From an uncultured Pelagibacteraceae bacterium (lineage in GTDB: Bacteria > Pseudomonadota > Alphaproteobacteria > Pelagibacterales > Pelagibacteraceae), in the NCBI GenBank assembly GCA_905618885.1, contig CAJQTC010000011.1, forward strand, positions 1 to 46,019: DNA of 46,019 bases, given 5' to 3'. Positions 24,119 to 31,650 of this stretch are shown one piece after another. The notes beneath the pieces are model-generated. The model saw nothing but the letters and a program-made list of their open reading frames with translations, did not search any database and was not told the DNA's origin. The position numbers were made by a program, and so were the translations under genes. Numbering within the stretch: the first letter of the stretch is position 1; each line of letters starts with the position of its first letter.

Positions 24119-25276
24119 ATGTCTAAAAAAGAAAAAACGTTAAAAGGAATTAAAACTCCTTCAAGACGTAAATTCTTTAAAGTAGCTGCAGCAACAGGTG
24201 CAGCAGCGGCAGCCTCAGTAGCAATGCCTAACATTGCATTTGGAGCGCCTATGACTTTAAAGATGCAAGCAGCTTGGCCTTCGGGAGCTAATATATTTTT
24301 CGAAATGGCTAGTGACTATGCAAAAATGGTAGGCGATATGTCTGGTGGAGAGCTTAAAATCGATCTTCAACCAGTTGGCGCTATTGTAAAAACTTCAGAA
24401 ATTGGACAAGCAGTAAGTTCTGGCGTAGTTGACATGGGTCACTGGGTGACTGCATATTGGTACGGAAAAAATGCTGCGGCTTCACTTTTCGGAACTGGAC
24501 CGTCGTATGGTATGTCATCTCAAGAAGTTATGGGATGGATGGAATACGGTGGAGGTAGAAAACTTTACGATGAAACTCTAGCCAAGGTTGGATTTGATTA
24601 CGTAGGGTTCTTTCATATGCCTATGCCAGCTCAGCCCTTCGGTTGGTTCAAAAAGAACGTAACTAAAGTATCTGATGTTAAAGGAATGAAATATAGAACA
24701 GTTGGTCTAGCGACTAACGTTTTAACAGCTATGGGAATGGTTGTAAGACAACTTCCAGGTGGAGAAATCCAACCAGCGATGAAAACTGGTTTGATCGACG
24801 CTGCGGAGTTTAACAACCCAACATCTGACTCACAGTTTGGTATGCAAGATGTTTCTAAGCATTATCACTTAGGAAGCTTTCACCAATCTCAGGAGATGTT
24901 CGAAATACCTGTAAACAAAAAAACATACAACAATCTGTCACCTGCTCATCAAGCAATTCTAAAGAATGCTGCTTATGCTGCTAACACTGATAACTATTTT
25001 AAAGCGTTAGTAAGATATTCAGCTGATTTAGCTAAGTTGATGAATGAACATAAAGTAAATGTTTATCAAACATCTGACGCGATCTTAGCTGAACAGTTAA
25101 AAGCTTGGGATAAAGTGATAGGTGATTTTAATAAGAAAGATCCTTTCTTTAAAAAAATCATAGACTCACAAAAAACATACGCTAAGAGAGTAATGAAGTA
25201 CTTGCTGATGAATCAGCCAAATTACAAATTAGCTTATGAAAATGAGTTCGGTAATATTAATAAAGTTAAAATTTAA
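24119..25276 (+). CDS. dctP: TRAP transporter periplasmic substrate-binding protein (DctP family, Tat-exported)
   Basis: The periplasmic binding component of a TRAP importer. The 385-aa protein opens with a Tat signal, SRRKFFKVAAATGAAAAASVA, so it is probably exported folded. The mature part shows WPSGANIFFEMASDYAKMV, the conserved GMKYRTVGLATNVLTAMG segment (the carboxylate-binding Arg is in KYR) and LPGGEIQPAMKTGLIDAAEFNNP, an arrangement like the 2-oxoacid/lactate-binding TakP subfamily. An organic monocarboxylate is therefore the best guess for ligand. It has a strong SD, its own leader, and a terminator-like hairpin behind it, consistent with higher expression than the membrane subunits. 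Confidence 0.93.
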   Translation: MSKKEKTLKGIKTPSRRKFFKVAAATGAAAAASVAMPNIAFGAPMTLKMQAAWPSGANIFFEMASDYAKMVGDMSGGELKIDLQPVGAIVKTSEIGQAVSSGVVDMGHWVTAYWYGKNAAASLFGTGPSYGMSSQEVMGWMEYGGGRKLYDETLAKVGFDYVGFFHMPMPAQPFGWFKKNVTKVSDVKGMKYRTVGLATNVLTAMGMVVRQLPGGEIQPAMKTGLIDAAEFNNPTSDSQFGMQDVSKHYHLGSFHQSQEMFEIPVNKKTYNNLSPAHQAILKNAAYAANTDNYFKALVRYSADLAKLMNEHKVNVYQTSDAILAEQLKAWDKVIGDFNKKDPFFKKIIDSQKTYAKRVMKYLLMNQPNYKLAYENEFGNINKVKI

Positions 25277-25294
25277 TTAACTTTAGAAAAAATT

Positions 25295-25324
25295 AAAAGG
25301 GGGCATATACAGTCCCCTTTTTTT
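25295..25324 (+). terminator. Rho-independent terminator/attenuator between dctP and dctQ
   Basis: AAAAGGGG (25295-25302) pairs with CCCCTTTT (25314-25321), an 8-bp stem with an 11-base loop followed by a T-run ending at 25324. It starts 18 nt after the dctP stop and 43 nt before the next gene. Partial termination would raise dctP message over dctQ and dctM. Confidence 0.8.
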
Positions 25325-25366
25325 ATATAGGATTTAATAAAAAACTGAGTTAACTTAAAATTGTTA

Positions 25367-25951
25367 ATGAGAAATTATATACATTTTGCAGATCATTTAA
25401 GTACAGCAGTAGGAAAAGCCTTTTCATGGTGCATTGTAGTATTAATGCTTGGTACTTGTTACGAAGTAGTAATGGCCTATGCATTTAACGCACCCACACT
25501 ATGGAATTTTGATTTTAGTATGCAGATGTATGGAGCAATCTTTATGATGGCTGGAGCTTATACTTTATCTACAGAAGCTCACGTTAGAGGAGATGTTATT
25601 TACAGACTATTTAAACCACGTACACAAGGATATATTGATTTTGTTTTATACTTTATATTTTTTTTCCCTGGAGTTTTAGCTTTAGCTTTTTATGGTTTTG
25701 ATTATGCCGCGTTAGCTTGGAAAATAAAAGAAACAAGCTGGAGTAGTCCAGCACAAATTCAAATTTACATGGTAAAATCTATGATACCTGCAGCGGGTGT
25801 TTTACTAACTATTCAAGGAATTAGCGAAGTTTTCAGATGCGTTATCTGTATTCAAACAGGTCATTGGCCAGCAAGACTAGTTGTTGCAGAAGAAACAGAA
25901 AAGATTTTAATGAGAACAGCTCAAGATGAGGATCAAAAAGATGTTATCTAG
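25367..25951 (+). CDS. dctQ: TRAP transporter small membrane subunit (DctQ family)
   Basis: The small four-helix integral membrane subunit that pairs with DctM. About 194 aa with helices near 15-37, 48-68 (MQMYGAIFMMAGAYTLS), 88-110 and 132-152. TEAHVRGDVIYRLF is the conserved EAHVRVD-like motif of the family. I start at the ATG at 25367; a TTG two codons earlier is in frame. No good SD is visible. The C terminus overlaps the dctM coding region by 11 nt. Confidence 0.92.
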   Translation: MRNYIHFADHLSTAVGKAFSWCIVVLMLGTCYEVVMAYAFNAPTLWNFDFSMQMYGAIFMMAGAYTLSTEAHVRGDVIYRLFKPRTQGYIDFVLYFIFFFPGVLALAFYGFDYAALAWKIKETSWSSPAQIQIYMVKSMIPAAGVLLTIQGISEVFRCVICIQTGHWPARLVVAEETEKILMRTAQDEDQKDVI

Positions 25952-27311
25952 TTTATTTACCTTAACCAACCCAGAAATAGCTATCATGATGATGGGAATA
26001 TTTCTCATGGCAGTTTTATTGGGATTCCCGATAGCTTTCACCTTAATGGCTATGGGCGTTGGTTTTGGATATTACGCTTATTTTGATCCTGCAAGAATGG
26101 ATCACTTATTTGATAACAGAATATTTTCCTTATTTGTTCAAAATACTTATACCGTCATGGATAATAACGTACTCACCGCCGTTCCCTTATTCTTATTTAT
26201 GGGTTATCTCGTAGAAAGAGCTGGAATAGTTTCAAGATTATTTTTTGCAATAAGATTAGCTTCACATAAATTACCAGCTTCGATGGCCGTAGCAGCTTTA
26301 ATTACCTGTACTTTATTTTCAACAGCTACAGGAATAATTGGTGCAGTGGTAACACTAATGGGTTTACTAGCTTGGCCAGCTATGGTCAAAGCTGGTTACG
26401 ATAAGAAATTTGCTTCAGGAATAATTTGTGCAGGTGGTTGCTTAGGAATATTAATTCCACCCAGCATTATGTTAATTGTATATTCTGTGATTGCTCAATT
26501 ATCTCCTTTGAGATTATTTGCTGCCGCTATATTTCCCGGATTACTACTCGCTAGTTTATACATATCGTACGCAGTTATTAGAGCGATGTTAGACCCATCT
26601 ATTGCTCCAAAACCTAGGGCAGAAGAAATTCCTCCAAGAGCTGAAATTTTAAAAGAAGTTTTAGTTTCTTTCTTACCTTTATTTGCATTGATTATGTTAG
26701 TACTTGGAACAATTTTAGGTGGCTTTGCAACTCCTGCTGAGGCCGCCGCTGTTGGTGCTTTTGGTTCAATAGTACTTTCTTATTTCTACAAGACTCTTAA
26801 ATGGAAAGCTTTTAAAGAGTCAGTTTTTTTAACAGCCAAAACTACCGCCATGATAATGTGGTTATTCATAGGTTCTTGGACGTTTGCATCAGTATTTTCT
26901 TATCTAGGAGGGCATGAAGTATTTGAACATTTCTTCAAATCAATGGATTTAGCACCTTGGCAATTTTTAGTTATTACACAGCTAATTATTTTTTTATTAG
27001 GTTGGCCTTTAGAATGGACAGAAATTTTAATTATCTTTGTTCCAATATTTTTACCGTTATTATCTATATACGGAATAAATCCTTATTTTTTTGCAATGTT
27101 AATTGCGCTAAACTTACAAACTTCTTTTTTAACCCCTCCAATGGCTATGTCAGCTTATTATTTAAAAGGCGTTCAATCTAAAAATGTTGAGTTAATGGAA
27201 ATATTTGCTGGAATTATGCCATTCCTAGGAATTGTTATTTTTGCAATGTTCTTAATGTATATGTTTCCAGGTATTGCTCTTTGGTTACCAGACGTGTTAT
27301 TCGCAAATTAA
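25941..27311 (+). CDS. dctM: TRAP transporter large membrane subunit (DctM family)
   Basis: The large sodium-coupled transport subunit, 456 aa with about 12 membrane segments. It shows NNVLTAVPLFLFMGYLVER, GIICAGGCLGILIPPSIMLIVY (the GxLIPPS motif) and GGFATPAEAAAVGAFGSI, signatures of DctM. I prefer the ATG at 25941 because GAGG lies 9 nt upstream; an in-frame ATG at 25926 would add five residues. With dctP and dctQ it makes a complete TRAP system. The TakP-like binding protein suggests a 2-oxo or 2-hydroxy acid substrate. Confidence 0.95.
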   Translation: MLSSLFTLTNPEIAIMMMGIFLMAVLLGFPIAFTLMAMGVGFGYYAYFDPARMDHLFDNRIFSLFVQNTYTVMDNNVLTAVPLFLFMGYLVERAGIVSRLFFAIRLASHKLPASMAVAALITCTLFSTATGIIGAVVTLMGLLAWPAMVKAGYDKKFASGIICAGGCLGILIPPSIMLIVYSVIAQLSPLRLFAAAIFPGLLLASLYISYAVIRAMLDPSIAPKPRAEEIPPRAEILKEVLVSFLPLFALIMLVLGTILGGFATPAEAAAVGAFGSIVLSYFYKTLKWKAFKESVFLTAKTTAMIMWLFIGSWTFASVFSYLGGHEVFEHFFKSMDLAPWQFLVITQLIIFLLGWPLEWTEILIIFVPIFLPLLSIYGINPYFFAMLIALNLQTSFLTPPMAMSAYYLKGVQSKNVELMEIFAGIMPFLGIVIFAMFLMYMFPGIALWLPDVLFAN

Positions 27312-27316
27312 AAAAC

Positions 27317-28654
27317 ATGATAGATATTTTTTCAATATCAACTAATGAATTGGTTGCTAAAATGAGAAGCGGAGACATCACAAGTGTTGAAGTATGTAAA
27401 GCCTATTTAGAAAGAATAAAAAAATACGAGAAAGATATCAAAGCTTGGTCGTTTTTAGATAAAAAAAATCTTTTAGAAAAAGCAGAAGAAGCAGATGAGT
27501 ACCGTAAATCTGGAAAACCACTAGGATCGCTTCACGGCCTACCGATAGCTATAAAAGATATTATAGCAACTTATGATATGCCAACTGAATGTGGTAGCGT
27601 TTTAAGAAAAGGTATTTCTGGTGCAGCTGATGCAGAAGTAGTTAATCTAATTAAAGGTGCAGGAGCAATTGTTATGGGAAAAACTGTGACAACAGAGTTT
27701 GCTTATTTTGATCCAGGTAAAACTACAAACCCTCATGATTACACGCGGACACCAGGAGGATCTTCAAGTGGGTCTGCTGCTGCCGTTGCAGCTCACATGG
27801 CACCACTAGCTATTGGAACACAAACCAATGGTTCTGTTTCAAGACCAGCTTCTTATTGTGGTGTTGTCGGTTATAAACCGTCATTTGGGTTAATTTCACG
27901 TACTGGTATCTTAAAACAATCTTTAAAACTAGATCAAGTAGGTGTGTTTGGAAAAACAGTAGAAGATGTTGCTTTACTTGCAAAAGTGTTAATTAAAAAA
28001 GATATTTTAGATGATGATACAATTCATTACGCAGCTGATGAAATGCTAGAAGTTTGTAAAAAAGGACCTATTTTTGAACCAAAATTTATATTTTATAAAA
28101 CTGCTAGTTGGAAAAAAATTAGTAAAGAATCACAAAAAGCTTTTGAGTTTTTATTAAAAGAATTTAAAAATAACGTAGAGGTATTTGATGAACCTTCTTA
28201 TTTTAAAGATATACCAAAATACCATCAGATTATTCACGAAACAGATATGGCAAATAGTTTTCAAGATTTTTATAAAAAATCTAAAAAGAAAATGGGTAAA
28301 AAATTAGTCGAGGCTATCGAGAGAGGGTTACAATACTCAGCAAAAGAATATGTCGAGGCTGTTGATTTTATGAAACAAAGTTATAAATCCTACAGTGAAG
28401 TTTTTGAAGACTACTATGGCGTTATAACACCAGCTTCAACAGGAGTTGCAGATAAAGGTCTGCTGTCCACAGGTAACCCGGAGCTTAGTACAATATGGAC
28501 TTACATGGGTTTACCTACAATCTCTCTTCCTTTACTTAGTGGAGAAAATAACCTACCATTAGGAGTTCAATTAATTGGTGACAAGCTTGATGATTTAAGA
28601 TTTTTAGCATCAGCAAACTGGTTAGAAAAAAATTGTAAGGAAAAAAATGATTAA
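27317..28654 (+). CDS. Amidase signature family enzyme
   Basis: A Ser-cisSer-Lys amidohydrolase of 445 aa. It has the catalytic Lys in GLPIAIKDIIATYDMPTECGS and the signature TPGGSSSGSAAAVAAHMAPLAIGTQTNGSVSRPASYCGVVG with both catalytic serines. It lacks a gatC/gatB context, so it is probably a free amidase, not the tRNA amidotransferase subunit. The start is the ATG at 27317, 5 nt after the dctM stop; an upstream in-frame start at 27281 would lie in dctM. Its position behind a TRAP importer suggests that it acts on an imported amide or on a product of the pathway, which is inference. Overlaps the next small gene by 8 nt. Confidence 0.92.
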   Translation: MIDIFSISTNELVAKMRSGDITSVEVCKAYLERIKKYEKDIKAWSFLDKKNLLEKAEEADEYRKSGKPLGSLHGLPIAIKDIIATYDMPTECGSVLRKGISGAADAEVVNLIKGAGAIVMGKTVTTEFAYFDPGKTTNPHDYTRTPGGSSSGSAAAVAAHMAPLAIGTQTNGSVSRPASYCGVVGYKPSFGLISRTGILKQSLKLDQVGVFGKTVEDVALLAKVLIKKDILDDDTIHYAADEMLEVCKKGPIFEPKFIFYKTASWKKISKESQKAFEFLLKEFKNNVEVFDEPSYFKDIPKYHQIIHETDMANSFQDFYKKSKKKMGKKLVEAIERGLQYSAKEYVEAVDFMKQSYKSYSEVFEDYYGVITPASTGVADKGLLSTGNPELSTIWTYMGLPTISLPLLSGENNLPLGVQLIGDKLDDLRFLASANWLEKNCKEKND

Positions 28655-28826
28655 TAAGTTAACAATGTTATTTGCAGTTGCTATGGCAATATTTTTTCTT
28701 GGCGGACTAGCAACCACGTTGACTAGGTCTATGATGATAGGTTTTTATGATGTATTGCCAGTATATATTTTTATGGGCATAGCAATTGGTATGATGTTAT
28801 ACGAAGCATATATTGAGACAAAATAG
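28647..28826 (+). CDS. Small 59-residue membrane protein of unknown function
   Basis: An ORF starting MINKLTMLFAVAMAIFFLGG and ending YEAYIETK, with two hydrophobic segments (about 6-22 and 36-52) separated by a short TRSMMIGFYD loop. A good SD, AAGGA at 28637-28641, sits 5 nt before its ATG, and it overlaps the amidase stop by 8 nt, so translation is likely. It fills the gap between the amidase and the EamA exporter. I do not recognise a family. A small transporter accessory subunit is possible but unproven. Confidence 0.7.
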   Translation: MINKLTMLFAVAMAIFFLGGLATTLTRSMMIGFYDVLPVYIFMGIAIGMMLYEAYIETK

Positions 28827-28841
28827 CAAACCAAATTAATA

Positions 28842-29738
28842 TTGAAAACATCAAAAAATAGCTATTTTCCTTATTTTCTATTATTAATCCATCCGGCATT
28901 TATGGCTAGCAATCTAATTGTAGCTAGAGGAGGTGTAGAGTACGTACCGCCTATATCATTAGCTTTTTGGAGGTGGTTTTTTGTTTTTCTAATATTAATA
29001 CCTTTCACTTATCAAACAATTTTTAAAAATATTAAGTATTTAAGAAGTGAATCTAAAAAATTAATTTTTCTAGGAGCAATGGGGTGTGGGGTTTGTGGTG
29101 TATTTCCATTTATAGCTGGATCAACAACGCCTATAGCTAATATGGGAATTATCTACACCTCTTCACCTATCTTTATAATACTAATTTCTTCTTACTTTTA
29201 CAAAGAAAGTCTAAATACTGTTCAGCTTTTGGGCTTGGTGTTATGTTTTGTTGGAGTTATTTCAATTATTGCTAAAGGTGATGTGAGTTTACTAATTGGT
29301 TTAAAATTTACCTCAGGAGATTTATGGATGTTAGGAGCTGCGGTAGGTTGGGCTTTATATGCTGTATTATTACATAACTGGAAAAGTAAATTTACTTTAT
29401 TCTCAAGGTTAACTATTATCGCTTTTTTTGGCGCAGTTTCTATACTACCTTTTTCTTTGGTTGAAAATTATTTTGTTAGACCGGTAATATTCAATAATAA
29501 TTTTTATTTCTGGACAATATTTGCCGCAATTTCTCCCGGCATAATAGCCTTTTCACTTTATGCTCAAGCACAAAAATATCTAGGTGCCTCAATCACTGGA
29601 TTTACTTTATATCTTTATACAGTTTATGGGGCTTTTTATGGGATTGTTATTTTTGGAGAGCAATTAAAAAGCTACCATTATTACGGAGCCGCATTAGTTT
29701 TTGCAGGAATGTTTTTTGTTAGAAAAAAAACTAATTAA
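28842..29738 (+). CDS. EamA/DMT-superfamily transporter
   Basis: A ten-helix drug/metabolite-type transporter, 298 aa, with the two EamA repeats. The first covers LLLIHPAFMASNLIVARG through about residue 138 and the second runs from GDLWMLGAAVGWALYAVLL to the C terminus, ending in a short basic tail. Such proteins usually export amino acids or metabolites. The start is a TTG at 28842; the first ATG (28900) would cut into the first helix, so the TTG start is preferred. It follows the 59-aa gene by 15 nt, and its 3' end overlaps ftsY by 4 nt on the other strand. Confidence 0.88.
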   Translation: MKTSKNSYFPYFLLLIHPAFMASNLIVARGGVEYVPPISLAFWRWFFVFLILIPFTYQTIFKNIKYLRSESKKLIFLGAMGCGVCGVFPFIAGSTTPIANMGIIYTSSPIFIILISSYFYKESLNTVQLLGLVLCFVGVISIIAKGDVSLLIGLKFTSGDLWMLGAAVGWALYAVLLHNWKSKFTLFSRLTIIAFFGAVSILPFSLVENYFVRPVIFNNNFYFWTIFAAISPGIIAFSLYAQAQKYLGASITGFTLYLYTVYGAFYGIVIFGEQLKSYHYYGAALVFAGMFFVRKKTN

Positions 29739-30652
29739 TTTAATTGAAAAAGACTTTTAGCAAAATATTCAGCATTAAAAGGATATAGATCAGTTTCTTT
29801 TTCTCCCATGCCTACAGCCAAGATTGGTAATTTATACTTCTTACAAATAGCTAAAATAATTCCACCTTTAGCGGTTGTGTCTAGCTTAGTAATAATCAGA
29901 CCTGTAATTTTTTGTACTTTACTAAATTCTTCTATTTGGTTTAACGCATTTTGTCCTGTGGTTGCGTCTAAAACTAAAATAGTTTCGTTGGGAAAAGAGT
30001 CGTCTATTTTCTTTAAAACACTGAATATTTTTTTGTATTCATCCATTAAATTTTTTTTATTTTGCATCCTTCCTGCAGTGTCTATTAGAGCTATGTCGAT
30101 ATTTTTTTTTTTGGCATAAGCTGCCGTTTTAAATGCCACTGAGGCTGGGTCACTACCTATTTCAGACTTAATAATATTTACATTTATTTTTTGAGACCAA
30201 AGTTCTAATTGTTCAATTGCCGCTGCCCTAAAGGTATCAGCAGCACCAAAAATTATGGATTTTTTATGATCTTTAAAAAATTTCCCAAGCTTACCAATCG
30301 TAGTTGTTTTACCGACACCATTAACACCAGATACGACGATAACTGTTGGGTTACTAGAATTTAAAGAAAGCAAATCTCTTTGGTAGGGAATTAGCGTTTC
30401 AGAAACTTTAGTAATTAAAATATTAATAATTTGACTCGAGTCTGCTAAGTTTTTATCAATTTTTAATTTTTCAAACTCTTTTTTTAACTCAGCAGCACTT
30501 TCAACGCCTACATCTGCACTTATTAGAAGTTCCTCAAATTGAGATAAAATTGTACTTTCTATATTTTTTTTTGAAAAAATATCTTTAATTCCTTTAGAAA
30601 AATTTAACGAACTTAGACTAAGACCTGATTTAAACTTATCAAATACACTCAT
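29735..30652 (-). CDS. ftsY: Signal recognition particle receptor FtsY
   Basis: The SRP receptor GTPase, which docks ribosome-Ffh complexes at the inner membrane. The 305-aa protein is a compact N-G domain form without a long acidic A domain. It has the P-loop GVNGVGKTTTIGKLG, GAADTFRAAAIEQL, DTAGRMQNKKNLM and TKLDTTAKGG. I start at the ATG at 30652, one base after the dapF stop; an in-frame TTG at 30664 would overlap dapF. It lies close to ffh, which diverges from the dapF-ftsY pair. Confidence 0.96.
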   Translation of the reverse strand: MSVFDKFKSGLSLSSLNFSKGIKDIFSKKNIESTILSQFEELLISADVGVESAAELKKEFEKLKIDKNLADSSQIINILITKVSETLIPYQRDLLSLNSSNPTVIVVSGVNGVGKTTTIGKLGKFFKDHKKSIIFGAADTFRAAAIEQLELWSQKINVNIIKSEIGSDPASVAFKTAAYAKKKNIDIALIDTAGRMQNKKNLMDEYKKIFSVLKKIDDSFPNETILVLDATTGQNALNQIEEFSKVQKITGLIITKLDTTAKGGIILAICKKYKLPILAVGMGEKETDLYPFNAEYFAKSLFQLN

Positions 30653-30653
30653 T

Positions 30654-31484
30654 TTAAATTTCAAGTTTAATTTTTTTAATATCTGAAACTGGACCCGTCA
30701 TAGAAATATTTAGGTTCTCATCTATTTTTATATTTAAACTTCCCTCATTAAATTTAATATCGACACTGTTTTCAGTCAGTTTTTTGATTGATGACGCAAC
30801 AGCTGTGGCACAAGCAGCTGTTCCGCATGCTTTTGTTAATCCAGCACCACGTTCCCAAACATTTACCGTGATATTATTTTTATCATTTACTTGTGCAAAT
30901 GTAACATTAATTTTTTCGGGAAATAGTTTGTGATTTTCAATTTTTGGCCCTAATATTTTAAGGTCATATTCAAAGCAATCTTTGACAAAAAAAATTATAT
31001 GAGGATTTCCCACATTAAGGCAAAATCCATCAGTAAATATTTTATCATTAATATTTAAAGTTATATTATCGTGATCTAATTTTTTTATTAATGGAATTTT
31101 TTCCCAATCAAATACAGGTTTCCCCATTTCAAGCTGTACATCAGAATCTCCAAAAATTTTTGCGTCAAGGAATCTATTACTTGTTTTTAATTTAATTGTT
31201 TTCGTGTTTAAATCTTTACTCAAAAAGTAAGCCACACATCTACTTCCATTGCCACACGCACTTACTTCACTTCCGTCTGAATTAAAAATAGTGACTGGAT
31301 AAGCTTTATTAATTTCTTCTTCAATAAAAATTATTTGATCAAATCCAATATTACGATGAAAAGATGTCCGATTGCCCAGATTGATTATTTCTTGTTTGGA
31401 TATATTTATTGACTTTATCCTTCTATCAACAATAATAAATTTGTTGCCTAAACCATCCATTTTAAAAGCATTAATCACTGGCAT
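30654..31484 (-). CDS. dapF: Diaminopimelate epimerase
   Basis: DapF converts LL- to meso-diaminopimelate for lysine and peptidoglycan. The 276-aa protein has the two catalytic cysteines in SACGNGSRCVAYF and KACGTAACATAVA, and FNSDGSEVSACGN. The N-terminal motif reads KMDGLGNKF, where most DapF have GLGNDF; the change is outside the catalytic pair and is probably tolerated. It is cotranscribed with ftsY, one base apart. The pairing of dapF with ftsY is common in alphaproteobacteria. Confidence 0.95.
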   Translation of the reverse strand: MPVINAFKMDGLGNKFIIVDRRIKSINISKQEIINLGNRTSFHRNIGFDQIIFIEEEINKAYPVTIFNSDGSEVSACGNGSRCVAYFLSKDLNTKTIKLKTSNRFLDAKIFGDSDVQLEMGKPVFDWEKIPLIKKLDHDNITLNINDKIFTDGFCLNVGNPHIIFFVKDCFEYDLKILGPKIENHKLFPEKINVTFAQVNDKNNITVNVWERGAGLTKACGTAACATAVASSIKKLTENSVDIKFNEGSLNIKIDENLNISMTGPVSDIKKIKLEI

Positions 31485-31509
31485 AATATTAGATTAGTAT
31501 AATTATTCG

Positions 31510-31538
31510 TTGACTTTTAAAACCCCAAATTGTAGCTT
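31510..31538 (+). promoter_or_regulatory. Weak candidate promoter for the ffh leader RNA
   Basis: TTGACT at 31510-31515 is a good -35. With a 17-bp spacer the -10 is TAGCTT at 31533-31538, only three of six matches. A start near 31545 would fit the first hairpin of the leader. Confidence 0.35.
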
Positions 31539-31544
31539 CATCCA

Positions 31545-31640
31545 CTTTCCGCAAATACATATGTTTTTGCGGTGCTCTTAGAAATAAGAGGATCGACACT
31601 AGTCAGCGAAGGTTCGCCCACTAGTGAGCTTGGCGTTGTG
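31545..31640 (+). ncRNA. Structured 5' leader of ffh (ffh motif)
   Basis: Three hairpins follow each other in a GC-richer stretch directly before ffh. H1: CCGCAAA (31549-31555) with TTTGCGG (31566-31572). H2: CTCTTA, GAAA tetraloop, TAAGAG (31575-31590), fully paired. H3: CACTAG (31597-31602) with CTAGTG (31621-31626), enclosing a TCA/CCA internal loop and the GCGAA-GG-TTCGC inner stem (31606-31617). A cis-regulatory RNA candidate upstream of the SRP protein gene was reported from Pelagibacter (Meyer and colleagues, 2009, as I recall); position and style agree. It lacks the GGAAGCAGC-type loop of SRP RNA. It ends about 10 nt before the ffh start, so it could control translation. Confidence 0.8.
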
Positions 31641-31650
31641 TGATTATAAA

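Noticed and set aside
31545-31640. The ffh leader as the 4.5S/SRP RNA gene
   Set aside because: It lacks the conserved SRP domain IV loop sequence (GGAAGCAGC type), and the three separate hairpins do not form one long SRP helix.
31624-31650. Upstream GTG start of ffh
   Set aside because: It lies inside the third leader hairpin and adds residues not found in Ffh; ATG 31651 gives the normal N terminus.
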